From NCBI RefSeq assembly GCF_002993325.1, contig NZ_PVNO01000005.1:1-64000 (forward strand): a DNA stretch of 64,000 nt, written 5' to 3'. The notes under the pieces were generated by a model, which worked only from the letters and a program-made list of their open reading frames with translations, was not told the origin of the DNA and made no database searches. Shown here one piece after another: positions 47,286-57,000 of this stretch (its first letter is position 1; each line of letters begins with the position of its first letter). A program made the translations under genes and the position numbers. The DNA comes from Alteromonas gracilis (GTDB lineage: Bacteria > Pseudomonadota > Gammaproteobacteria > Enterobacterales > Alteromonadaceae).

Positions 47286-48140
47286 ATGAACGTTGAAACC
47301 TTTTACGATAACAAAACGGCCACGTTTACCTACGTGCTATTCGACCCCGCTTCCAAAGAGTGTGGCGTGATAGATTCTGTTGCCGATTACGATATCTTTT
47401 CGGGTCGCGCGTCAATGGAAAGCGCCGACAAAGTTATCGACTTCATCAACCAAAACCAGCTTAAGAATAAGTGGATTTTAGAAACCCACGTGCACGCCGA
47501 TCACATTACCGCAGCGCACTATTTAAAGTCTAAAATTGGCGGCAAAATTGGTATTGGCTCAGGTATTAAAACGGTATTAGATACCTGGCTAGACGTATTT
47601 GAAACGGCGAACGACACGCCAAGAGACGGCAGTCAATTCGATGTGCTTTTCGAAGAAGGCGACACCTTCAATATCGGTAAATATGAAGTAAAAGTATGGC
47701 ACACGCCGGGGCACACCCCAGCCTGCGCAAGCTTCTTGGTAGACGGCAAAATATTCGTAGGCGACACCATGTTCGCCCCTAACTTAGGGACGGCGCGCTG
47801 CGACTTCCCGGGTGGCAGTGCTGAGCAACTTTACAACACTATCCAGCGCTTCTTCACCCTGCCAGACGACACCACCGTTTACCTTGGTCATGATTATCCT
47901 AAAGAGGGTGTAGCCCCGCTATCAACAGTATCTATCAAAGAAGCTAAGGAAACGAACAAGCAAATTCGTCCAGAAGTAACCCTTCAGGAATATGTGGAAA
48001 AGCGCGAAGCAAGAGATGCAACCCTTGCGGTACCGAAATTACTGTTACCCGCCATTCAAGCAAACCTTCGAAACGGCCAGTTCGGCGAAAAATCTGAAGG
48101 TGGTAAGCAGTTCATCAAAATTCCTGTGAATGCCATTTGA
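47286..48140 (+). CDS. MBL-fold persulfide dioxygenase-like hydrolase (ETHE1/Blh type)
   Basis: A 284-residue metallo-beta-lactamase-fold protein. The metal motif THVHADH (His68, His70, Asp72, His73) is complete, with HTPGHTPACASF, VGDTMF and LGHDYP supplying the remaining ligands. The form and gene neighbours fit the persulfide dioxygenase/Blh group, which oxidises glutathione persulfide to sulfite using a single iron. An AGGAG site precedes the ATG. It lies between TauE and the SQR fusion, in keeping with a sulfide-to-sulfite pathway. Confidence 0.88.
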   Translation: MNVETFYDNKTATFTYVLFDPASKECGVIDSVADYDIFSGRASMESADKVIDFINQNQLKNKWILETHVHADHITAAHYLKSKIGGKIGIGSGIKTVLDTWLDVFETANDTPRDGSQFDVLFEEGDTFNIGKYEVKVWHTPGHTPACASFLVDGKIFVGDTMFAPNLGTARCDFPGGSAEQLYNTIQRFFTLPDDTTVYLGHDYPKEGVAPLSTVSIKEAKETNKQIRPEVTLQEYVEKREARDATLAVPKLLLPAIQANLRNGQFGEKSEGGKQFIKIPVNAI

Positions 48141-48151
48141 AGGGGTGAGTT

Positions 48152-49825
48152 ATGCAATATGCCAACGTAACACAACAGCTATCTGTCTGCCCTCAAATTT
48201 CAGTGGATGATCTAGAGGCAATAAAAGCAACAGGGTTTAAATCTATTATCTGTAACCGCCCTGATGGTGAAGGGGCAGACCAGCCTACCTTTGCGGAAAT
48301 AGAAGCCAAAGCATCGTCGCTGGGTTTATCCTGCGTATATCAGCCAGTAGTTAGCGGAAAAGTAACCCAGCAAGACGCAATAACGTTTGAAGCGAACTTA
48401 CAAAAGTTAGAGGGCCCCGTATTTGCCTACTGCCGAACGGGCACACGCTCTATTACGTTATGGGCCATGACCGCAACCAAAACCCTTTCTTATGAAGACA
48501 TACTCTGTATGTCGCAGAAAGCCGGCTATGACTTAAGCGGGGTAGTGCGACGCCTAAAAAACGGCGGTGAAACACCCAGCGACCATGCCGATCACTCTCA
48601 TGCGGTAGTGATTGTAGGGGCGGGCGCGGGCGGTGTTGCTGTTGCCTCTAGTTTGAAATCGCGATGTCCAGATTTAGATATCGCCATAGTAGAGCCCAAT
48701 GAAGTGCACTACTACCAGCCTGGCTGGACGCTAGTCGGCGGGGGCGTATTTAACGCTAACGACACTGTGCGCACTGTGGCCTCTGTTATTCCTAATAATG
48801 TTAAATGGATAAAAGCCGGCGTAGCGGCCTTTGCGCCAAAAGAAAACATGATAGTGGTAGACGGCTGCCGCACCATTAAATACGAACACTTGGTGGTTTG
48901 CCCCGGCATTAAGCTAGATTGGAATAAAGTGGAAGGCTTAAGCGAATCCCTAGGTGAAAATGGTGTGACGTCGAACTACCGTTTTGACTTGGCGCCCTAC
49001 ACATGGGAATTGGTAAAAAACCTTAAAAAGGGGAAGGCAGTATTTACACAGCCGCCAATGCCAATTAAGTGTGCAGGTGCGCCGCAAAAAGCCATGTATA
49101 TGTCTTGCGACCACTGGTTTAAAGAAGGCGTGCTAAACGATATTAACGTTGAGTTCTACAACACGGGCGCCGTACTTTTTGGTGTAAAAGAATATGTGCC
49201 GGCACTTATGGAATACGTTAAAAAATACCACGCAACGCTTAACTTTGAACACCAGCTGGTGAAGGTGGATGGCAAAGCAAAAGTGGCTTCTTTTAAGAAG
49301 GTGGCAGACCCAGACGCCCCGCTTGTTGAAACTGAATTCGACATGCTGCACGCGGTTCCGCCCCAGTCCCCGCCAGATTTTATCAAAGTTAGCCCGCTTG
49401 TTGATGGCACTGGTTGGATTGATGTCGACCAGTCAACGCTGCAGCACAAGTCGTTTGAAAATATTTTTGCCCTTGGCGACGCCATAAACGCCCCTAATGC
49501 TAAAACAGCCGCGGCGGCGCGCATGCAAGCCCCAGTGGTTGCCAATAACTTGCTTTACGAGCGCGGTGTGCAAACAGATAAAGCCATCTACAACGGTTAT
49601 GGCAGCTGCCCGCTTACTGTAGAGCGAGGTAAAGTGATATTGGCCGAATTTGGCTACGGCGGAAAAATTCTTAACAGCATGCCGACGTGGGTACTCGACG
49701 GTACGAAACCGTCGCGCCTAGCATGGTATTTAAAAGAAAAGTTGCTTCCACCCATTTATTGGGAAGGTATGCTAAAAGGCAGAGAATGGCTGGCTAAACC
49801 TGAAACTCAGCACGCGAATAAATAA
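48152..49825 (+). CDS. TIGR01244 sulfurtransferase-like domain fused to sulfide:quinone oxidoreductase
   Basis: A 557-residue fusion. Residues about 1-115 form a TIGR01244/DUF442-type phosphatase/rhodanese-like domain with the loop YCRTGTRS (Cys94). After a His-rich linker, residues 150-545 form an FAD-dependent oxidoreductase: VVIVGAGAGGVAVA for FAD, VVCPGIKLDW and IKCAGAPQKAMYM with the cysteines expected of sulfide:quinone oxidoreductase, and GDAINAPNAKTAAAA. It should oxidise sulfide to a persulfide and pass electrons to quinone, with the N-terminal domain perhaps receiving the sulfur. Last gene of the unit. Confidence 0.88.
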   Translation: MQYANVTQQLSVCPQISVDDLEAIKATGFKSIICNRPDGEGADQPTFAEIEAKASSLGLSCVYQPVVSGKVTQQDAITFEANLQKLEGPVFAYCRTGTRSITLWAMTATKTLSYEDILCMSQKAGYDLSGVVRRLKNGGETPSDHADHSHAVVIVGAGAGGVAVASSLKSRCPDLDIAIVEPNEVHYYQPGWTLVGGGVFNANDTVRTVASVIPNNVKWIKAGVAAFAPKENMIVVDGCRTIKYEHLVVCPGIKLDWNKVEGLSESLGENGVTSNYRFDLAPYTWELVKNLKKGKAVFTQPPMPIKCAGAPQKAMYMSCDHWFKEGVLNDINVEFYNTGAVLFGVKEYVPALMEYVKKYHATLNFEHQLVKVDGKAKVASFKKVADPDAPLVETEFDMLHAVPPQSPPDFIKVSPLVDGTGWIDVDQSTLQHKSFENIFALGDAINAPNAKTAAAARMQAPVVANNLLYERGVQTDKAIYNGYGSCPLTVERGKVILAEFGYGGKILNSMPTWVLDGTKPSRLAWYLKEKLLPPIYWEGMLKGREWLAKPETQHANK

Positions 49826-49845
49826 CGTATGGTCTACATAAGAAC

Positions 49846-49874
49846 GCTTTAGCCCAACTGACTTGGGCTAAAGC
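49846..49874 (+). terminator. Hairpin after the SQR fusion gene
   Basis: A perfect 12-bp stem GCTTTAGCCCAA/TTGGGCTAAAGC (49846-49857, 49863-49874) with a 5-base loop. It lacks a T run, so it may protect the 3' end or need a factor for termination. Nothing else is evident in the 230-bp gap before the BCCT gene. Confidence 0.55.
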
Positions 49875-50057
49875 ACTTACGCGCATAACTCTTCGTTAAT
49901 AATCCTTTTTTTAAAACTACTTGCTAACAACGCGCGAGCTCCCTAAAAAATCATTGCCCTCTCAATTCACACTATTCTGATAAACTGTTTTCGAAGATTG
50001 CCCGTTTAAAGCGGTACAGCATAATGGCATCTATAAAAATAAAACAAAGGATCGTGT

Positions 50058-51818
50058 ATGAGTAGTAATACCCGAGAGGCAGCCTCATCAAAGGCTAGCA
50101 CTGAAAAGGAAACCGCATTTAGCGTAATCGATAAGCCTACGTTTTTTGGCTCACTCTTTCTTCTATTATCCGTCACCATTCCTCTTATCATTTGGCCCGA
50201 CCAAGGCGCCCAGTGGGTAGCCACGGCCAAAGAGTTTGTTACCAGTAAGCTAGGCGTTTTATATCTGTTACTCGGTGTGGGCGCAGGTGGCTTCATGGTT
50301 TACATCATGTTCAGCGATATCGGCCAAATAAAACTGGGCGACCCAGAAGAAAAGCCCGAGTTCTCGCCCGTATCCTGGGCCGCTATGCTATTTTGTGCCG
50401 GTATTGGGGCGTCTATCTTGTACTGGTCAATGATTGAGTGGGTGTACTACTACCAAGCGCCCCCGTTTCACATAGAAGGCGAAACCCCTGAAGCCGCGAA
50501 ATGGGCCGCGGCCTACGGCATATTTCACTGGGGGCCGTTAGCCTGGGCTATCTACCTTATTCCTGCGGTACCTATTGCTTACTTCTACTACGTACGTAAC
50601 CACAGCGTACTTAAAATCTCCGAAGCCCTCATGCCTGTAATCGGCGAGAAAATGGCTCACGGTTGGTTAGGTAAAATTATCGATATCAGCTTTATTTTCG
50701 GTATGTTAGGTGGCGGGGCCACCACGCTAGGCTTGGCGGCACCTATGATAAACGAAGGGGTACACGAACTATTCGGGGTACCTAAATCGCTGACTACGCA
50801 GGTAGTCGTGCTAATAACCTGTACCGCCATATTCGGCTACAGCGCGTATGTTGGCCTTAAAAAAGGCATTAAGCTGCTGTCAGACATTAACTTTTGGCTG
50901 GCCGTAGGGTTACTGCTATTTATCTTCATTGTTGGGCCCACACTATTTATGGCCAATACCGGCCTAGACGCCCTTGGCCGAGTAATGAGTAACATCATTA
51001 AAATGGCCACATGGCTAGAGCCGTTCGCCGAATTCAACGGCTTTGAAGACACTCACTTTCCGCAAGACTGGACTATTTTCTACTGGGCTTGGTGGCTGGT
51101 GTTCGCGCCAAGTGTAGGCTTATTTATTGCCCGTATTTCAAGGGGCCGTACCATTCGTACTATGGTGGCGGGCTCAATGTTCTTCGGCACCATGGGCTGC
51201 TTCTTATTCTTCATGGTAATGGGCAATTATGGCCTGTACCTACAGCTATCGGGTGAACTGGATGTAGTTACTATACTGAACCAAGAAAGCCCAACAGCGG
51301 CCATTTTTGCCATGCTGCATACGCTGCCGCTCGACTACTTAGTGATTTCTGTATTCACGCTACTGGCGCTTATATTCACCGCCACGACGTTCGATTCCAT
51401 TTCATACATTTTGGCTGCCGTTGTACAAAAAGAAGTAGACGAAGAGCCACTGCGCTGGAACCGTTTATTCTGGGCCTTTGCGCTATCTTTCATGCCCTTC
51501 GTACTTATGTTTGTGGGCGGGTTAGAAACACTGCAAACCGCTTCGATAATTGGTGGCGTACCACTGTTAGCTGTAGCCTTTATGCTGTGTATTTCAATTG
51601 TACGGGCCGCAAACTACGACATGCGTTACCAGCCCGACTATTCGGTAAAAGAAATTAACATTGGCGAGTTCCCAGACGACGACCCGTGGAGCGAAGAGGG
51701 CAGCTGGGATCTTGAAGAAGAAGCCGAAGAAGATGTGCCTATAGCCGCAAAACCAAAACCACGTGGGCCGAAAGATCACATTGAAGGCGACCCACACAGT
51801 AAGCCATCGCGATTGTAG
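50058..51818 (+). CDS. BCCT family transporter (betaine/choline/carnitine type)
   Basis: A 586-residue transporter with about 12 helices. BCCT hallmarks include FCAGIGASILYWSMIEW, GPLAWAIYLIPAVPIAYFYY in part, GMLGGGATTLGLAAP and the amphipathic WTIFYWAWWLVFAPSVGLF followed by ARISRGRTIR. It probably imports a quaternary ammonium compound such as glycine betaine for osmoprotection or as a nutrient. The C-terminal tail (about 540-586) is strongly acidic, then Pro/Lys-rich, which in relatives can sense osmotic stress. Transport substrate is not determined by sequence. Confidence 0.92.
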   Translation: MSSNTREAASSKASTEKETAFSVIDKPTFFGSLFLLLSVTIPLIIWPDQGAQWVATAKEFVTSKLGVLYLLLGVGAGGFMVYIMFSDIGQIKLGDPEEKPEFSPVSWAAMLFCAGIGASILYWSMIEWVYYYQAPPFHIEGETPEAAKWAAAYGIFHWGPLAWAIYLIPAVPIAYFYYVRNHSVLKISEALMPVIGEKMAHGWLGKIIDISFIFGMLGGGATTLGLAAPMINEGVHELFGVPKSLTTQVVVLITCTAIFGYSAYVGLKKGIKLLSDINFWLAVGLLLFIFIVGPTLFMANTGLDALGRVMSNIIKMATWLEPFAEFNGFEDTHFPQDWTIFYWAWWLVFAPSVGLFIARISRGRTIRTMVAGSMFFGTMGCFLFFMVMGNYGLYLQLSGELDVVTILNQESPTAAIFAMLHTLPLDYLVISVFTLLALIFTATTFDSISYILAAVVQKEVDEEPLRWNRLFWAFALSFMPFVLMFVGGLETLQTASIIGGVPLLAVAFMLCISIVRAANYDMRYQPDYSVKEINIGEFPDDDPWSEEGSWDLEEEAEEDVPIAAKPKPRGPKDHIEGDPHSKPSRL

Positions 51819-51890
51819 GCTTTACCGAACAGGTCATAAATACTGGTTAACTTTTAAATAGTGATTAAGTGACCCGTAAGTTATAAAGCA

Positions 51891-51918
51891 AAGCGCTACC
51901 AAAAGGTGGCGCTTTTTT
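51891..51918 (+). terminator. Terminator after the BCCT gene
   Basis: Stem AAGCGCTACC/GGTGGCGCTT (one T-G wobble) with an AAAA loop at 51901-51904, followed by a T run to 51918. Confidence 0.85.
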
Positions 51919-52022
51919 CATTTTAAAGCGCCACAATTAACTTTCACCAAAGGCGTGCTGTGTTAACGTAACCACCATAAATAGCCCTATTTTTTCGCAA
52001 CAACGTTCAAGCAAATGGCAGC

Positions 52023-52664
52023 ATGTCAGTAAAGAATTACCAAAAATTCTACCAGCCACTACGAGCTTTGAATTCAGAAGACTTCGGGCGCTGTTTTTAT
52101 TGCGGCTGCGAAACTGCGCGCCAAGACTTTATCCCGCCCATAAAATTCATTCACGACTGGCAAAGCGGGCACCTACAGGCCGATTTCATCTCCGTGCCTT
52201 CATGCAATGAATGCTTCGACCTGCTAAAAAATGAAAACAACGGCACCCTAGAACCCAGAATAAACACCTTAAAAAAGCGATTGGCAGAAAAGTACAAAAA
52301 GGCTATTCGGGTGTTTAACCACTGGAGCATGGAAGAAATTGAAGAAATGGACGCGGCATTTCAAATAAGCCTTAAAGGCGGCATGCGATTAGGCAAAGAA
52401 ACCCTTTCACGCCTTCAATTTGCTGGGTTCGACTATGAAATAAACGGCAGCACAACGCGGGTGTCAAAGCCGCAGCACCAGGTGTTTAACGTGTTCGATG
52501 AAGAGTTTAGCAGCTTTAGAGAAGCGCTAGCCTTTGCCAGCGCTACCTACAAAATAAAGAAAAGCCGACTAAGTCAGCTTTATTTCAACAACGATGAAAG
52601 CTTTGATATGGCTATTGAGGTTTTTCATGGGTTGGTTGAAGATCATCAATCAAAAGCTGATTGA
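52023..52664 (+). CDS. Hypothetical HNH-like zinc protein
   Basis: A 213-residue protein I cannot name. Residues about 24-66 carry two zinc-knuckle-like pairs, CFYCG and CNECF, flanking DFIPPIKF, an arrangement resembling a degenerate HNH nuclease fold, but the central His is not where a canonical HNH has it. The rest is helical and charged. It lies alone after the BCCT terminator. A decayed copy of part of its 3' coding region occurs at 53075-53121, suggesting duplication and loss. Nuclease activity is not established. Confidence 0.6.
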   Translation: MSVKNYQKFYQPLRALNSEDFGRCFYCGCETARQDFIPPIKFIHDWQSGHLQADFISVPSCNECFDLLKNENNGTLEPRINTLKKRLAEKYKKAIRVFNHWSMEEIEEMDAAFQISLKGGMRLGKETLSRLQFAGFDYEINGSTTRVSKPQHQVFNVFDEEFSSFREALAFASATYKIKKSRLSQLYFNNDESFDMAIEVFHGLVEDHQSKAD

Positions 52665-52672
52665 TGGTATCA

Positions 52673-52711
52673 GACTCCGGAATCAGCGGTTCGAACCCTA
52701 TCGGCCCACCA
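52673..52711 (+). other. tRNA-like 3'-half fragment
   Basis: The sequence GACTCCGGA...CAGCGGTTCGAACCC...GGCCCACCA contains an anticodon-loop-like CTCCGGA, a T-loop GGTTCGAACC and a terminal CCA. It resembles the 3' half of a tRNA such as the tRNA-Arg at 43226 with an internal deletion. Upstream bases could make a weak acceptor stem, but no proper D arm is present, so it is not a functional tRNA. It could be a relic of integration at a tRNA gene. Confidence 0.4.
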
Positions 52712-52960
52712 TCATTCTTGACCGTTCTTTAAGAAGTACAAGTCAGAAAACCCCATTTTTACAAATTCGGTATCTCTGAAGTTTCTTACGGTTTTTTTGT
52801 CTTTACTGATAGCGGATAGTTGCTGTTCAGTTTGCAGGAACTGGGAAAGATCTATTCCCTCAGCATCGGCCACGGCTTCATGCATATTTTGATAGCGGCT
52901 GTAAGAAAAATTAATCTCTTTTGCCACACCTTTAAACTTATAACGTACTTTATGGGCCAT
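52712..52960 (-). CDS. Small hypothetical protein
   Basis: An 82-residue basic-to-acidic protein (MAHKVRYKFKGVAKEINFS at the start) with no signal peptide, membrane helix or motif that I recognise. Its frame is clean and the start is ATG with only a weak ribosome-binding site. It is flanked by two tRNA-like fragments (52673-52711 and 53121-53153), and its stop codon starts right after the CCA of the first. It may be a small accessory gene; function unknown. Confidence 0.5.
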   Translation of the reverse strand: MAHKVRYKFKGVAKEINFSYSRYQNMHEAVADAEGIDLSQFLQTEQQLSAISKDKKTVRNFRDTEFVKMGFSDLYFLKNGQE

Positions 52961-53074
52961 GTTCTACTCACGTTGGTCGATGTAATTCAAAAACGGTTTA
53001 ACCGCTATTATAAACTCAATTAGCGCCAATAATTACTGTATTAAAAAAAGCGGGTGATAAAACCACTGCGTGAG

Positions 53075-53121
53075 GTGTTCGATGAAGAATTTAGTCGCTT
53101 TAAATGAGTGCTGGCCTTTGC
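53075..53121 (+). pseudogene. Decayed fragment of the HNH-like gene
   Basis: The bases from GTGTTCGATGAAGAATTTAG through CTGGCCTTTGC align with 52491-52539 inside the HNH-like gene (VFDEEFSSFREALAFA), with several substitutions and an in-frame TGA/stop. The rest of the copy is missing. It shows a partial duplication of the neighbouring gene, now inactive. Confidence 0.7.
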
Positions 53122-53153
53122 ACTCCGGAGGCAAAGGTCGCGCGTTCACGTCT
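53121..53153 (+). other. tRNA-Arg-like fragment
   Basis: The segment CACTCCGGAGGCAAAGGTCG followed by CGCGTTCACGTC matches the anticodon-to-T-loop part of the tRNA-Arg(CCG) at 43226 in about 22 of 33 positions (CTCCGGAGGC, AGGTC and GTTC identical). A 7-bp hairpin CCTTTGC/GCAAAGG partly overlaps it. It is too degraded to be functional and overlaps the end of the nuclease gene. Confidence 0.35.
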
Positions 53154-53910
53154 GTTTTGTGTAACGGCATTTAGGGAAGTTAGAACACCCTAGGAACGTT
53201 TTGCCCAGATTGACGCCCCGCTTCGCAACTCTCTCGACCAAGTCTTTTCCGCAACGAGGGCAAAAAGCTTGCTTCTCTTCGGATTTGGCTACAGGCGATT
53301 GAATATCTCGGATTAGTGCTTCAAGTTCGTTCCCACTTATAAGAAATATAGGTTTGTCGGCTGCAAAACTATAGGCCTCTTGAGTAAATTTTCCCGAACA
53401 AATGATATTGATTTGAGTAGCATTGCTAGCAGCAAGTACACCATACATTTCACGAATAACATTTACGCCTACTTTCTGAGTCTTCCAATGCTTGCATTGA
53501 ACTAGTGAAACCTCTCCGTCTTTTCTTAGCTCTAAATCGATACCACCGTCTGGCCCGAACCCACCCTCAGTAACCTGGTATCCCAGTCTTCTGTATGCTT
53601 CTGCGACAAGTTCTTCAAAATTTTTCCAGTGAAGTTTTCGAATTGAATTTAAGTTAGTTTGCTGGTTTAACAATTCTATTTTTCTACGGGAGTTTAAAAA
53701 CGAGAGAGGCGCTAAAAGTAGGAATACAATACTGAAAAAGGGCGCAGGCACTGCGACTGCATTAAAAACAATATCTAAAAACTGATTGTTAGTTTCTATT
53801 GATGGAATTATAAAGCCCATTACGATATATACGATTGCAGCTGTTACAACAGATACCCACCATGGTGCTTGTAAAAGAAGATCTGAAATAGAATGGTGTT
53901 TTCTCGGCAT
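53146..53910 (-). CDS. Membrane-anchored Mrr-type nuclease with zinc ribbon
   Basis: A 254-residue protein in three parts. Two transmembrane helices (about 17-36 and 45-73) tether it to the membrane. An Mrr_cat/PD-(D/E)xK-like nuclease domain (about 90-205) has Asp125 in GPDGGIDL and the QCK of LVQCKHWK (Gln138, Lys140), preceded by LHWKNFEELVAEAYRRLGY. A C-terminal topoisomerase-type zinc ribbon carries CPRCGKDL and CSNFPKCR. Mrr-type enzymes cut modified or foreign DNA, and similar TM-bound forms occur in defence islands. It is 90 bp downstream of the helicase gene. Confidence 0.85.
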   Translation of the reverse strand: MPRKHHSISDLLLQAPWWVSVVTAAIVYIVMGFIIPSIETNNQFLDIVFNAVAVPAPFFSIVFLLLAPLSFLNSRRKIELLNQQTNLNSIRKLHWKNFEELVAEAYRRLGYQVTEGGFGPDGGIDLELRKDGEVSLVQCKHWKTQKVGVNVIREMYGVLAASNATQINIICSGKFTQEAYSFAADKPIFLISGNELEALIRDIQSPVAKSEEKQAFCPRCGKDLVERVAKRGVNLGKTFLGCSNFPKCRYTKQT

Positions 53911-54000
53911 ACCTAAACATCCTTGTTCTCAAATACTGTAGGTTAATATTATCCAACCTTTAATAAGGTATTTGAATTAAGAAGTAGGTATTAATCTCAT

Positions 54001-57000
54001 TCACTGACTCAATAATTCCCATGTCACATTCATCGGCTTTTCACTCTCATGACTAATATATTTCACCTCGCCATAGAACATAAAAGGTGAAGCTGTTTTC
54101 CCTCTCAATTTGCCCTCTCGAACGAAAAGGTAAACGTGGCTACCTAATTTCTGGTGTTCAACTATTTCTCTTCCACGCTTGTTACTTGGTGAAGTGCTAT
54201 TTTGCGACTGCCAATGAAAATGTTTATCGTCAATAAAGTAATCGTGGTACTGATGTTCGCTGCCTTTTCCTTGTTTGTTTAAAGTAACTAACAAAATCTG
54301 AACATTCTTCTCTTTAAGGACTACATGACCAGATTGCCAGTTACCAGGATTAAATTCTTCGTTGAAAAGTGGCGGTATCTCTTCTCGCATTAGCTCGTGT
54401 CCTACAAACAGCTCCAGTGGGTCGACTTTTCCTTTTAAGCGCGCGAATGTCACCATTTCTTCACTTGCTATCATGTCATCATAATCTGGATTGGCTGCTC
54501 TCAAGGTATACGAGCCATCTGGATTTTTAAGTACTTTCCGCAGTAAGTATTGATTGTCGCCAGTTTCATCCTGCCTTTCGATGGCTACTGTCGTATTGCT
54601 AATACTACCAGCATTATTTGGTGTGATTTGCTCTAAAAGCAGGTAGTCACCATCATAAATAGGGTTCTTACCGCCGTTCATAGAATTACCAGATGCACGG
54701 GCGATGAAATGTCGAGAGTTATCTATATTCCCATAACCAAATGGCGCATTTACAAGCTCAGATACCTCGGCATTACCCGTTTTGAAATGACCGCAAGCTA
54801 TTTTTATATTTGGGAAAAATGGTAGTTGTACTCTCTCGGGAAACTGGACAACATTACTTGTAGAAGGAGTAGTTATAGATAACCTTTTGTGCTTGTAACT
54901 AGCAAGGCGCTGTTTATTAATCTCAAAGGTCATTGATAAAAACAAATCATGTTGAATTGCTGAAATACTTTGTTTGAAATGGAATTGCTGATTACTAATA
55001 TCAAACCAAGCAATCTTCGATTCAGGCTCTTCAGTACACCAAAATTTTACCGGGTTAGTACGCCAGTGGGCTCGCCATTCTGATTTACTTAACGAGGCTA
55101 GTTGTTGTTTACTTTCCGGTAAGTCTGAAATCCATTCTGGGTTATCTAAAAACCACTGCCGGGCCCATTCTGCTAAGTCATCAATACTTACCTGTGACTG
55201 AAAAGCTTTATGCTCAATCAGAGTGGTAAGTAACACCAACTTGTAGCATTTCGAAGTACGAGTAACAGCTAGGTCTTTAAACCACTGTAGGTGCTCTTCA
55301 AGCACTTCCAGTTCGTCAGCTTTAAGGTCGCCTTTGCTATCAACAAACTCCCACCATGATCCTCGATTTCGTCTAAGTTTTTCTAGACTCGCGCCCGCAT
55401 TATAGAACTCAGTGTAGGTGGGTCTTCTGCCTAGCGTTTCTTTTAACCTGTCGTATTGAATATCTAGCTCGTCTTCAGAAAGGCTTGTAAGGAAATCGAT
55501 AAACTCTAAGTCGAAGTTAACGTAACAACCGGCTGGAAGTAGTTTGTTTGCACTTTTTGCAAGGTCGACTATTTTTCTGCGGTTTTGCGGTCCATCTATA
55601 ATGCTAGCAAACAACATTTCTGGGCGGTTTAAAAAGCTATGATGATTTCCCACAAAATCTAAAATAATAAGCCTATCTTTTCCTTCGCTTTTACGAAGGC
55701 CACGCCCCATTTGCTGTAGGAAGAGAATTTTTGATTCAGTAGGCCTAAGCATTAATACGGTATCTATCTTTGGTAAATCAACGCCTTCGTTAAATAGGTC
55801 TACCGAGAACAGTATTTTAATTTCGCCGTTGTTAAGCTTTTCTAGGGCTTCGCTGCGCGTAAGAGATGAATCAGAGTGGACGCTCGCAGCTGCTACACCT
55901 TGTTGATTAAAGTAATCTGCCATGTAATCGGCGTGTTTACGGGACACGCAAAAAGCCAGTGATACATCTTGCGACTTTACTTTCCACTCAGAAAGCACAT
56001 GCTTTGCACGGCCTTTAGTTGCTAGTTTATTAGAAAGCTTTTCAGGGTCGAATTTACCATTGCGCCAAGGTAGGTGCTCGTAATCTACTTCCTTGTCGAA
56101 TATTCCGAAGTAAGTAAAAGGGCACAATGCCTCTGCTTTTACGCCATCAAACAAGTCTTGCTGGTAAATAAGGTTGTTATCGCATAGCTTGAGGATATCG
56201 CTCCCATCAGTTCTGTTAGGCGTAGCGGTTAACCCTAATAAAAATGACGGTGTGAAATGCTCCAGTAAACGTTGATAACCACCTGCTGCGGCGTGATGAA
56301 ACTCGTCCACAACAATATAGTCGAAAGCAGTAACAGTAAACTTAGCTAGATGAGTGACCTGCCCGATGGTTTGGATAGAGGCAAACAAAAAGTCATACTC
56401 TTCATCTTTCTGTTTTCCACTGTATCTACCTACCTTTTTGTTTGGGTGTATTTTAAGAAAGCTAGCCTCAGCTTGAAGTAAGATCTCTTCTCGATGTGCT
56501 ACAAAGAGTACTTTTTTAGCATCTACCTGCGCAGCATCAAAAGCCGCTAAGTAGGTTTTACCCATACCTGTTGCTAGTACTACTAAACCTTTTTGAACAC
56601 CATCTTCTCGGGCCTGATTAAGCGCCGCTAGTGCAGTTACTTGGTGTTCTCTTGGTTCCGGAATTTCATGCTCTTTCTCATCTGGCAGTGACGCTGCAGA
56701 TTGAATTGGTGTAACAACCCTTGCTGTGTTGTATCTAATTTCGTAATCAGCTATTAAGTCGTAAGTTAATGGCTTAACTTGGGGCAATGTAAAAAGGTAT
56801 CGATACTGCTTTCGAATTTCTTCAATTCGGGCGATGGCTTCTTTGTCGTGATCATTCGGGTAATCAATTCGATAGTTCCACTCTATACCGTCGGTAAGGG
56901 CAGTTTTACTGATGTTACTAGAGCCAACGAATGCTCTGGCTGAAATTAGTGCTTCGCCACTATTTTTGACAAAAATGTATGACTTTAAATGAAAGCTGGT

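Noticed and set aside
49156-49545. Long open frame opposite the SQR fusion gene
   Set aside because: Shadow frame with low-complexity translation and no start signals; the sense gene is fully supported.
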